A DNA stretch of 5,352 bases from Alphaproteobacteria bacterium (GTDB lineage Bacteria > Pseudomonadota > Alphaproteobacteria > Micropepsales > Micropepsaceae): contig JAGWSK010000030.1 in assembly GCA_028869355.1 (NCBI GenBank), positions 1-5,352 of the forward strand, given 5' to 3'. The notes below the pieces were generated by a model that was not told the DNA's origin, made no database searches, and saw only the letters and a list, made by a program, of their open reading frames with translations. Below are positions 1 to 5,322 of the stretch, piece by piece. The translations under genes and the position numbers were made by a program. The stretch's first letter is position 1, and the number at the start of each line of letters is the position of its first letter.

Positions 1-129
1 CTGATTTTGTCCACTTTGTTCGAACACCTCGAATGGCGGATGAACATGATCGCGGGCGTCATCATGTGTCTGACAGGAAATCTGCTGGCGCATCTCCCGC
101 AACCCGAACCCTCGCCCAACCCCGCGTGA
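1..129 (+). CDS. C-terminal end of a membrane protein, probably a DMT/EamA-family transporter (partial)
   Basis: Frame 1 is open from the first base to a TGA at 127-129 and encodes the last 42 residues of a protein whose start lies outside the window. The visible part begins LILSTLFEHLEWR, continues into a hydrophobic stretch (MNMIAGVIMCLTGNLLAHL, about residues 14-32 of the fragment), and ends in a short polar, proline-rich tail (PQPEPSPNPA). A short amphipathic 'STLFE..EW' segment followed by a final helix of the 'GxxLxLxGNxL' kind is how many drug/metabolite transporters of the EamA fold end. That is a resemblance recalled from the family, not an alignment. The substrate cannot be inferred. 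The gene lies on the same strand as the toxin-antitoxin pair that follows after 63 bases, with no obvious terminator between. Another inner-membrane protein with a similar last helix is possible. Confidence 0.4.
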   Translation: MILSTLFEHLEWRMNMIAGVIMCLTGNLLAHLPQPEPSPNPA

Positions 130-180
130 TCATTGAGGTACGATGTTTTGCTGGCCGCGAGGGGGCGCTATGATGCCGTG

Positions 181-186
181 AAGGAG
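181..186 (+). promoter_or_regulatory. Ribosome binding site that fixes the start of the DUF433 antitoxin
   Basis: AAGGAG stands 6 bases before the ATG at 193. It is a strong Shine-Dalgarno match at good spacing. It decides against the longer reading from the TTG at 133, which would add 20 residues with no family counterpart. Confidence 0.8.
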
Positions 187-192
187 AATTCA

Positions 193-417
193 ATGGCTCA
201 CTCGCGAATCGCTGCCGATCGGGCAATCATGATGGGAAAACCCTGCATTACGGGCACCCGCATTACCGTCGAACTGCTATTGCGCAAGCTTGCAGCAGGC
301 TGGTCGTTCGCCGACGTGTTGGATGCTTATCCCAATTTGACCGAGGACGATCTGCGGGCCGCTTTGGATTTCGCTGCGGATTTTCTGGAGCATGAAACGG
401 TGCTCGCCGCCGAGTGA
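193..417 (+). CDS. DUF433 antitoxin of a type II toxin-antitoxin pair
   Basis: This is a 74-residue protein of the DUF433 family (COG2442), small proteins predicted to be the DNA-binding antitoxin partners of PIN-like toxins. The family signature is clear: GKPCITGTRITVELLL at about residues 15-30, followed by LAAGWSFADVLDAYPNLTEDDLRAAL, a helix-turn-helix-like block with the typical 'YPxLTxxDLxAAL' ending. The length is normal for the family. The ATG at 193 is chosen because of the AAGGAG 6 bases upstream. Its stop codon (TGA 415-417) shares one base with the ATG of the following DUF5615 gene (TGATG), as expected for a coupled antitoxin-toxin operon. Binding to its own promoter is inferred from the family; no clear operator palindrome is visible upstream. 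The gene looks intact although its partner toxin is interrupted, so it may now be an orphan antitoxin. Confidence 0.88.
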   Translation: MAHSRIAADRAIMMGKPCITGTRITVELLLRKLAAGWSFADVLDAYPNLTEDDLRAALDFAADFLEHETVLAAE

Positions 418-785
418 TGCGATTTCTCGCCGATGAGAATGTTCCCCGCTCCGTGATCGAAAAGCTGCGGACTACTGGTTTCGAGATTGCGTCGGTGCGG
501 GACGTCGATCCAGGCATTGCGGATGCTGACGTCATCAATTTGGCACAATAAAATCAGCAAATACTTGTCACCGAAGATCGCGATTTCGGCGAGCTTGTAG
601 TCCGCCAAAAGATGCCGATTGCCGGCATAGTGCTGCTTCAATTGGACCGTCTATCCAGGGAACTTCAGGCCGAACGCGTCGTGCGCGCGATCCAGGCCCA
701 TGAGAATCGGGTCGTTGGAAATCTCCTGGTCATTGAGCCCAGCCGGATTCGCATTCGGCCACTTACATCCGCTCCGGGACGGTAA
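417..785 (+). pseudogene. DUF5615 PIN-like toxin interrupted by an in-frame TAA
   Basis: The frame starting at the ATG at 417 reads as a DUF5615 protein (COG4634), the PIN-like predicted nuclease usually paired with DUF433. It opens with MRFLADENVPRSVIEKLR, which carries the first acidic site at D6/E7. A TAA at 549-551 then replaces codon 45. The frame resumes in phase with NQQILVTEDRDFGELV, carrying the family's TEDxDFG acidic motif (D54, D56), and continues to a family-like C-terminus with RIRIR and a TAA at 783-785. The whole is 121 residues plus the internal stop, a normal family length, with no frameshift. The product as written is 44 residues and lacks the second acidic cluster. No usable start codon lies between the stop and TEDRDF, so reinitiation would not rescue it. 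The family often has Glu near this point, so a single base change (GAA or CAA to TAA) is the simplest explanation; a sequencing error would look the same. The 3' end overlaps the convergent argS gene by 23 bases. Confidence 0.82.
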
Positions 786-2526
786 TCCCCAGAATCCCGA
801 GCAGGCGCTCGGTTTCGGCCAGCGTCAGTTCGCACAGGCCCAGGCGGGCGCCGCGCAAAGCCTCGTCACTTTCCGACAGGATGTGGTGCTCGGTGTAGAA
901 GCGGCTGAAATTCTGCGCGAGGCGAAAAACAAAATCACAGATCAGGTTCGGGGTGCGCTTTCCTTCCGCGGATTCGAGCGCCTCCGGCATGGTCAGCATT
1001 TGCAGCGCCAGCGCACGTTCTTCCTCCGACCGGATCACCGGCGGCCCGGATGAATGCCCCTCCTCGCGCGCTTTCCGAAGGATCGATTTGATCCTTACCG
1101 CCGCATATTGCAGATACGGCCCAGTCTTGCCCTCGAATTTGGTGAAGCACTCCAGATCGAAGACATAGCTGGAGACCCGGTTATTGGAGAGATCGGCGAA
1201 TTTGATCGCGGCAATCCCCACTGCCTGCGCAATCTGCGACCGCTCGCTTTCCGGATAGTCTGCCGCGAGCCCGGCCTCAGCCAGCCGCTGCTTCGCCTCA
1301 TCCGTCGCCATGGAGATCAGGTCGTACAGCTTCATCACGCCGCCAGCGCGGGTCTTGAACGGCTTGCCGTCATTGCCGTTGAGCGTGCCAAAGCCGATAT
1401 GTTCGAGCGCCGCATGTCCGGCCAGCCCGGTTTTCTGCGCGGCGCGAAACACCTGCAGGAAATGCAGATGCTGCCGCTGATCCACCACATACAGGATCAG
1501 GTCGGGATCGTGCTCGCGCACCCGCTGCACGATGGTGGCAATGTCGGTGGACGCGTAGTTCACCGCGCCATCCGACTTCATCAGGATCAGCGGCGGCACC
1601 TCGGACGCGTCGGACGGCTCTGCTACATCGACAACCAGCGCGCCCTCGTCCATGCGGGCGAACCCGCGCTGTTTTAAGTCCTCGATGATGTCCGGGATCA
1701 GCGGATCGGCATCCGATTCACCCTTCCATTCGTCAAAATGGATTCCGAGGCTGTCATATTCCCGCTCCAGCCCCTCGGCCGAAACCCTGAGGAAATGACG
1801 CCAGAGCGCGCGATAGCCGGGCCGGCCCGCCTGCAATTCCACCGTCGCCTGACGGGCGGCCTCCAGCCGCGCCGGATCGCTTTTGCACGCCGCTGCAGCT
1901 TCCGGATAGATGCGCTCCAGATCGTCCATGGTGACCGGCGATTTGTCCGGATACGGAGAACGGTCGGCCGGATCGAACCAGGGCAGATCGGGATTGCGGA
2001 TCGCAATCTCGGAGATCAGCTGCCCCATCTGCAGCCCCCAATCGCCGAGATGCACGTCGCTGATCACCTTCCAGCCATTGGCGCGGAACAAATGCTGCAG
2101 GCAGTCGCCGATGATCGCCGAACGCAAATGGCCGACATGCATCGGTTTGGCGACATTCGGTCCGCCGAAATCGAGCACCAATGTCTTGCGCGCGCCACTC
2201 TCGGCGAGCGCATGTTCGGGTTGCGCCGCCAAATCCTGAAGCCGCGCCTCAAGCGCTTCGTCTTTCAGCCTGAGATTGATGAATCCCGGCCCGGCAATGG
2301 CGACTTCGGCAAACATCCCCGATTCCGCGAGCCGCGCGCGAATGCGTTCGGCGATCGCCCGCGGATTGGCCCTGGCCAGTTTCGCGGCCGCGAGCGCGCC
2401 GTTGCACTGGAATTGCGCCAGATCGGGCCGGTCGGAAAGCTGCACCTGGCCGAGTTCGGCCGGCAAGCCTTCGCCCGCGAACGCGGCGCCCGCGATCGCG
2501 CAGAGTTCGGATAGCAGAGATGTCAT
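763..2526 (-). CDS. argS: Arginyl-tRNA synthetase
   Basis: This 587-residue cytoplasmic class I aminoacyl-tRNA synthetase attaches arginine to tRNA-Arg using ATP. The domains run in the usual order. An N-terminal ArgRS-specific (Add-1) tRNA-binding domain covers about residues 1-90, with GFINLRL near its end. The Rossmann catalytic domain follows, with the HIGH signature as HVGH at 130-133 inside GGPNVAKPMHVGHLRSAIIGD. LYVVDQRQHLHFLQVF lies at 346-360. KPFKTRAGG at 388-396 stands where other class I enzymes have KMSKS, as is normal for many bacterial ArgRS. A C-terminal DALR anticodon-binding domain begins near GPYLQYAAVRIKSILRKA (469-486). The protein ends in PERM, the usual ArgRS terminus, and its length is close to the family norm, so it is complete. 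The ATG overlaps the stop of the upstream lipoprotein gene (ATGA) and no strong Shine-Dalgarno is visible, so translation is probably coupled. The 3' end converges with the broken DUF5615 gene. Confidence 0.98.
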   Translation of the reverse strand: MTSLLSELCAIAGAAFAGEGLPAELGQVQLSDRPDLAQFQCNGALAAAKLARANPRAIAERIRARLAESGMFAEVAIAGPGFINLRLKDEALEARLQDLAAQPEHALAESGARKTLVLDFGGPNVAKPMHVGHLRSAIIGDCLQHLFRANGWKVISDVHLGDWGLQMGQLISEIAIRNPDLPWFDPADRSPYPDKSPVTMDDLERIYPEAAAACKSDPARLEAARQATVELQAGRPGYRALWRHFLRVSAEGLEREYDSLGIHFDEWKGESDADPLIPDIIEDLKQRGFARMDEGALVVDVAEPSDASEVPPLILMKSDGAVNYASTDIATIVQRVREHDPDLILYVVDQRQHLHFLQVFRAAQKTGLAGHAALEHIGFGTLNGNDGKPFKTRAGGVMKLYDLISMATDEAKQRLAEAGLAADYPESERSQIAQAVGIAAIKFADLSNNRVSSYVFDLECFTKFEGKTGPYLQYAAVRIKSILRKAREEGHSSGPPVIRSEEERALALQMLTMPEALESAEGKRTPNLICDFVFRLAQNFSRFYTEHHILSESDEALRGARLGLCELTLAETERLLGILGITVPERM

Positions 2527-3116
2527 CGCATCGCAGCTTGGGGTGTGGGCACCACGCGCGGGAGCCGGTTATAGGCGAGCTCGTCCGGCGTCAGTTGAAA
2601 CCCGGTGAGAATCTCGTAATCCGACGGCCGGCGGTCCATCGCCAGCGGCACCGGAAAGTTGGAAACCGTCTCGGTGTAGGTCGCACTCGGACGACCCGAC
2701 ATTTGCGGGTCAGAATTATAAACGTTCTTCACCAGCACATTGTTGTCAGCATCGACGATCGCGACAAAGAACGGCAATTGTGGATCGGCGCCGGTCAGGG
2801 CGGGGCCGCGCGATGCCCTGACCGCGAATTTGACATTCACCACCAGCGTGTTCGCCGTCCGGTCGTAATTGCAGTCGAGTTGCGCCTGCGACATCAGCGC
2901 CTGGAAGGCGATATCCGCCGCTCTTGTCATCGCCGGCGACGTTCCGGGCCTGAGTTTGGTCACGCTCGCCGCATCCGACAGCACCCCTGTCGCCGGGCAG
3001 ACCGGCCCGGGGTCCAGCGTGATCTGCGGCTCGCTGTTGAACAACCCGTTGATTGCATCGCACCCCGACAGGGGCAAAAAAACCGCAGACACAGCCACGA
3101 TCAGAACGCGACGCAT
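2523..3116 (-). CDS. Uncharacterised alphaproteobacterial lipoprotein, coupled to argS
   Basis: This 197-residue protein starts with a lipoprotein signal peptide: MRR, a hydrophobic stretch (VLIVAVSAVFLPL) and the lipobox LSGC with the lipidated Cys at 19. Residue 20 is Asp, which in Escherichia coli favours inner-membrane retention; whether that holds here is unknown. The mature part has two more cysteines (C40 in GPVCPATG, C82 in LDCNYD) that could form a disulfide. A beta-rich core contains NTLVVNVKFAVRASRGPAL and LPFFVAIVDADNNVLVK, and the ending includes DYEILTGFQLTPDELAYNR. I recognise this pattern (CPxxxVLxDA, rGPA, lPyFVAvvD, GFQLTPxELAYNR) as a recurring uncharacterised alphaproteobacterial family, but know no function for it. 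The start at 3116 fits the signal peptide, with a weak GGTGGA about 6 bases before it. Its TGA overlaps the argS ATG. Cell-envelope location is the only inference made. Confidence 0.85.
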   Translation of the reverse strand: MRRVLIVAVSAVFLPLSGCDAINGLFNSEPQITLDPGPVCPATGVLSDAASVTKLRPGTSPAMTRAADIAFQALMSQAQLDCNYDRTANTLVVNVKFAVRASRGPALTGADPQLPFFVAIVDADNNVLVKNVYNSDPQMSGRPSATYTETVSNFPVPLAMDRRPSDYEILTGFQLTPDELAYNRLPRVVPTPQAAMR

Positions 3117-3148
3117 GAGTTATCCACCAGATTGCCGCCCTCTTCTTA

Positions 3149-3200
3149 CCCTCCCCTTGAGGGAGGGTCAAAATTCGCGGAACGCGAATTTTGGGGAGGG
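3149..3200. repeat. Two-hairpin intergenic repeat element
   Basis: A compact palindromic unit lies between two divergent genes. CCCTCCC (3149-3155) and GGGAGGG (3161-3167) form a 7-bp hairpin with a 5-base loop. Directly after it, CAAAATTCGCG (3169-3179) and CGCGAATTTTG (3183-3193) form a perfect 11-bp hairpin with loop GAA. A second GGGAGGG (3194-3200) follows, so CCCTCCC can also pair with this far copy and enclose the 11-bp stem. The plan (C/T-rich arm, short loop, G/A-rich arm, AT-core palindrome, then GGGGAGGGG) resembles dispersed repeats I recall between genes in alphaproteobacteria. Only one copy is present here, so the repeat status is inferred from that resemblance. It lies 33 bases upstream of the lipoprotein start and 74 bases upstream of thrB, so it may be transcribed in a leader. 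It is not placed as a terminator for any gene in view. Confidence 0.7.
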
Positions 3201-3274
3201 GACCAGATCAAACTTCCAAGGCCGCACAATCTCACAAAATGGACCATCGGCCATTGTAAGGCTAGAACCACCAC

Positions 3275-4234
3275 ATGGCCGTCTATACCGACGTTTCGTT
3301 TGAAGACCTGAAACTTTTCCTCGCCGGTTACGATCTCGGCGAAGCTCATGTGTTCAAGGGCATCGCCGAAGGTGTGTCCAACTCGAACTATTTCCTCCAG
3401 ACATCGACCGGTTCCTACATTCTCACGCTGTATGAAATGCGCGTCGAGCAGGCGGACCTGCCCTATTACCTGGGTCTGATGCAGCATCTGGCGCGGCACG
3501 GCGTGCCCTGCCCACTGCCGGTCGTCAGCCGTGATGGCAACGTGACGGGAATTTTGAACGAGCGTCCGGCGGCGATCTTGACTTTTCTCGATGGCGTTTC
3601 GCTGCGTCGCCCCACAATGCTGCATTGCCAGGCGGCCGGAAAGGCGATGGCCGAATTTCATGCCGCGGGAATGGACTTCGCGCAGCGCCGGAACAATGCA
3701 CTGGGGCCGCAGGGCTGGAAAAAACTTGCCGGGGATTGCGCCGATTCGGCGGATTCTGTCGCCGCGGGTTTACGCGATCTGATTGCCGGAGAAGTCGCGG
3801 CGCTCGCGGCACTCTGGCCGGCCAATCTGCCGCAGGGCGCAATTCACGCCGACCTGTTTCCCGACAATGTGCTGTTCGTCAATGACCGGATTTCCGGGAT
3901 TATCGACCTCTATTTCGCGTGCAACGATTCGCTCGCCTATGATGTTGCCGTCGCGCTGAACGCCTGGTGTTTTGAAAGTGACGGCGCGTTCAATCTGACC
4001 AATGGACAGGCATTAATCGGCGGATACCAAAGCGGCCGCAAGCTGACGCGCGAAGAACGCGATGCGCTGCCGCTCCTGTGCCGCGGCGCCGCGCTGCGCT
4101 TTCTCTTAACCCGGCTGTACGATTGGGTGAACCATAATCCCGAAGCGCTGGTGCGGCCCAAGGACCCGCGCGAATTCCTCCGCCGATTGCGCTTTCATCG
4201 CGCAGTCAAAGACGCGAAAGCCTACGGCCTGTGA
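3275..4234 (+). CDS. thrB: Homoserine kinase, APH-fold type
   Basis: This 319-residue cytoplasmic enzyme phosphorylates L-homoserine with ATP to O-phosphohomoserine, the step before threonine synthase. It belongs to the aminoglycoside-phosphotransferase-like ThrB group found in alphaproteobacteria and pseudomonads, not the GHMP kinase group of enterobacteria. Family landmarks in order are MAVYTDVS at the start, FKGIAEGVSNSNYFL (28-41), SYILTLYE (47-54), GLMQHLARHGVPCPLPV (67-83), and the catalytic loop HADLFPDN (191-198) with catalytic Asp 193 and metal ligand Asn 198. These are followed by IIDLYFACNDSLAYDVA (209-225) with metal-binding Asp 211, NAWCFE (229-234), RGAALRFLLTRLYDW (270-284) and PKDPREFLRRLRFHRA near the end. 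The length is normal. The MAVYTDVS ending of the family supports the ATG at 3275 even though no good Shine-Dalgarno is visible. Its TGA overlaps the rnhA GTG, so the two form an operon. Confidence 0.97.
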   Translation: MAVYTDVSFEDLKLFLAGYDLGEAHVFKGIAEGVSNSNYFLQTSTGSYILTLYEMRVEQADLPYYLGLMQHLARHGVPCPLPVVSRDGNVTGILNERPAAILTFLDGVSLRRPTMLHCQAAGKAMAEFHAAGMDFAQRRNNALGPQGWKKLAGDCADSADSVAAGLRDLIAGEVAALAALWPANLPQGAIHADLFPDNVLFVNDRISGIIDLYFACNDSLAYDVAVALNAWCFESDGAFNLTNGQALIGGYQSGRKLTREERDALPLLCRGAALRFLLTRLYDWVNHNPEALVRPKDPREFLRRLRFHRAVKDAKAYGL

Positions 4235-4698
4235 GCTCGCCGGCGCCCGAAAGCACAGCGGTGCAGATCTTCACCGACGGCGCGTGCAGCGGCAATCCGG
4301 GTCCCGGGGGGTGGGCCGCGATCCTGCGCTTCGGCGATCACGAGAAGGAAATCTTCGGCGGCGAACCGCTCACGACCAATAACCGCATGGAGCTGACCGC
4401 GGCCATCAGGGGACTGGAAGCGCTCAAACGCCCCTGCAGCGTCACGCTCTACACCGATTCTCGTTACGTCATGGACGGCATCATGCAATGGCTGCCGCGC
4501 TGGAAAACGAATGGCTGGAAGACCTCCGACAAAAAGCCGGTGAAGAACGGCGATCTGTGGGCGGCACTGGATGCAGCCGCATCACGCCACAAACTCACCT
4601 GGCGCTGGGTCGAGGGCCATTCCGGTCATCTGGAAAACACCCGCGCCGATCTCCTCGCCCGCTCCGCCATCCCCAAAGGGACCCGTTCCGGCGGGTGA
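4231..4698 (+). CDS. rnhA: Ribonuclease HI
   Basis: This 155-residue cytoplasmic endonuclease cuts the RNA strand of RNA-DNA hybrids, removing primers and R-loops. All catalytic residues are present and keep a constant +6 offset from the Escherichia coli enzyme: D16 in IFTDGACSGNPGPGGWA, E54 in NNRMELTAAI, D76 in LYTDSRYV, H130 in VEGHSGH and D140 in TRADLLAR. The basic substrate-handling region WLPRWKTNGWKTSDKKPVKNGDLW (87-110) is also present. The GTG start at 4231 overlaps the thrB stop as GTGA. It gives an N-terminus of normal length (10 residues before the first strand), so it is preferred over any internal start. Translation is probably coupled to thrB. The thrB-rnhA order is common in alphaproteobacteria, often with ispH before thrB; ispH is not next to it here. 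A short GC hairpin at the gene's end (4681-4696) has no U-run and is not called a terminator. Confidence 0.96.
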   Translation: MSSPAPESTAVQIFTDGACSGNPGPGGWAAILRFGDHEKEIFGGEPLTTNNRMELTAAIRGLEALKRPCSVTLYTDSRYVMDGIMQWLPRWKTNGWKTSDKKPVKNGDLWAALDAAASRHKLTWRWVEGHSGHLENTRADLLARSAIPKGTRSGG

Positions 4699-4714
4699 TT
4701 TCCTGTGCCACGGG

Positions 4715-4742
4715 TTGACCTGTCCGATTCTTTGTACATATT
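4715..4742 (+). promoter_or_regulatory. Probable sigma-70 promoter of yefM-yoeB
   Basis: TTGACC (4715-4720) matches the -35 consensus at five of six bases. CATATT (4737-4742), 16 bases later, matches the -10 consensus at four. TATTGT at 4739-4744 with an 18-base spacer is an alternative. The -10 lies inside the YefM operator, so antitoxin binding would block polymerase. This promoter lets the toxin-antitoxin pair be expressed apart from rnhA. Confidence 0.5.
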
Positions 4743-4753
4743 GTTGTACAAAG
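4730..4753. promoter_or_regulatory. YefM operator: paired TGTACA palindromes
   Basis: CTTTGTACA (4730-4738) and TGTACAAAG (4745-4753) are perfect 9-base inverted arms around a 6-base spacer (TATTGT). Each arm contains TGTACA, itself palindromic, at 4733-4738 and 4745-4750, with centres 12 bases apart. TGTACA is the established core of the YefM/YefM-YoeB operator in Escherichia coli, and the gene directly downstream encodes a YefM protein. The right arm runs into the Shine-Dalgarno of yefM (AAGGAG, 4751-4756) and the spacer holds the probable -10, so binding should repress the operon. Binding is inferred, not shown. Confidence 0.85.
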
Positions 4754-4756
4754 GAG
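4751..4756 (+). promoter_or_regulatory. Ribosome binding site that fixes the TTG start of yefM
   Basis: AAGGAG lies 6 bases before the TTG at 4763 and 15 before the in-frame GTG at 4772. The spacing favours TTG. There is no ATG in this part of the frame. Confidence 0.75.
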
Positions 4757-4762
4757 AAAAGC

Positions 4763-5059
4763 TTGCCGGTCGTGACCTATAGCTATGCCCGCCAAAACCT
4801 CGCCGAATTGCTCGACGAAGTTGAGCGCGACCGTGCGCCGGTTTTCATTTCACGCCAGCGAAAGCGCGGCGGCGCCTATCTGGTGTCGCAGGAGGAATGG
4901 GACTCACTTCAGGAAACCATGTATCTGTTGAGCAATCCCGCGAACGCGAAAAACCTCCTCGACGCGATCGCCGAATTGAATGCGGGCAAAGGCATCGAGC
5001 ACCAGGTTGCAAAACCGGTCCGCAGGCGCAGGCGTACAAAGCAGGCCCGTGGCCGTTGA
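4763..5059 (+). CDS. yefM: YefM antitoxin (Phd/YefM family)
   Basis: This 98-residue antitoxin neutralises the YoeB ribonuclease encoded directly after it and, with the toxin, represses the shared promoter. The Phd/YefM pattern is clear: VTYSYARQNLAELLDEV (4-20, N-terminal DNA-binding and dimer fold), VFISRQRKRGGAYLVSQEEWDSLQETMYLLSNPANAKNLLDAI (27-69, including the 'LxETxYLLxxPxNAxxLLxAI' hallmark), then the toxin-binding C-terminal part. The tail is unusual: residues 84-98 are strongly basic, with five arginines in a row (87-91), and the protein is longer than the roughly 83-residue Escherichia coli YefM. The start is TTG at 4763, chosen by the AAGGAG 6 bases upstream; GTG at 4772 is the fallback and would give MTYSYARQ. 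Paired TGTACA sites upstream fit autoregulation. Its stop TGA (5057-5059) overlaps the yoeB TTG as TTGA. Confidence 0.93.
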   Translation: MPVVTYSYARQNLAELLDEVERDRAPVFISRQRKRGGAYLVSQEEWDSLQETMYLLSNPANAKNLLDAIAELNAGKGIEHQVAKPVRRRRRTKQARGR

Positions 5060-5322
5060 AAATCATCTGGGCGACCCAGGCGCTGAACGATTACCGGCAC
5101 TTTCAAAATTTCGAGCCTGCGCTCGCCGAGAAAATCAGCACACTCATCGAAGACATTCGGCGAAAACCCTTCACCGGACCTGGTCGACCCGAACCGCTAC
5201 GGGGCGATATCTCGGGATTCTGGTCACGGCGTATCACCAGCCGGCATCGCCTCGTCTACCGCGTCTCCGGTCGCGGAGCAGATCGGCGCCTCGAGATCGC
5301 CCAATGCCGCTTTCACTATTGA
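5056..5322 (+). CDS. yoeB: YoeB toxin, ribosome-dependent mRNA endonuclease (RelE superfamily)
   Basis: This 88-residue toxin binds the ribosomal A site and cuts mRNA, stopping translation until YefM binds it. It matches YoeB over its full length: KIIWATQALNDY (2-13), LIEDIRRKPFTGPGRPEPLRG (30-50), SGFWSRRITSRHRLVY (53-68) and the C-terminal IAQCRFHY. The residues known to be catalytic in Escherichia coli YoeB are kept: E46, R65 and the terminal His-Tyr (H87, Y88 here; H83, Y84 there). The four-residue shift comes from a longer loop, SGRGADRR (71-78), before the last strand. The start is TTG at 5056, giving the standard MKIIW beginning; no other start codon in this frame fits. It overlaps the yefM stop as TTGA and has no clear Shine-Dalgarno of its own, so it probably depends on translation of yefM. 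The gene appears intact and active. The 30 bases after it show no terminator before the window ends. Confidence 0.95.
   Translation: MKIIWATQALNDYRHFQNFEPALAEKISTLIEDIRRKPFTGPGRPEPLRGDISGFWSRRITSRHRLVYRVSGRGADRRLEIAQCRFHY

Noticed and set aside
148..174. Promoter for the DUF433 gene (TTGCTG, 15 bases, TATGAT)
   Set aside because: TATGAT at 169-174 is a good -10, but the -35 is poor, the spacer is short, and the start point would fall at the Shine-Dalgarno. Not strong enough to list.
133..192. Longer start (TTG at 133) for the DUF433 antitoxin
   Set aside because: The 20 added residues do not belong to the family and would translate through the AAGGAG that serves the ATG at 193.
742..759. 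Hairpin just past the argS stop (GCCGGAT / ATTCGGC) as a terminator
   Set aside because: In the argS transcript direction one pair becomes A-C and no U-run follows. It also lies inside the toxin reading frame.
1054..1677. 207-codon open frame on the plus strand opposite argS
   Set aside because: Antisense shadow of argS with no family signature and no ribosome binding site.
1738..2514. 258-codon open frame on the plus strand opposite argS
   Set aside because: It lies wholly antisense to the clearly coding argS. Its translation is rich in Arg, has no recognisable domain, and is typical of open antisense frames in GC-rich genes.
3238..3255. AATGG / CCATT inverted repeat upstream of thrB as an operator
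   Set aside because: The arms are only 5 bases with no known regulator site; chance is a sufficient explanation.
3146..3661. 171-codon open frame on the minus strand across the repeat and the 5' part of thrB
   Set aside because: It reads through the palindromic repeat and antisense to conserved thrB codons. No domain is visible.
4681..4696. ACCCG / CGGGT hairpin at the rnhA stop as a terminator
   Set aside because: The stem is only 5 bp and is not followed by a T-run.
4571..4762. Upstream extension of the yefM frame into rnhA
   Set aside because: It overlaps rnhA coding sequence and would run through the operator and Shine-Dalgarno. The YefM fold begins at about 4763.
4897..5055. Upstream extension of the yoeB frame
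   Set aside because: It overlaps yefM in another frame. YoeB homology begins exactly at the TTG at 5056.
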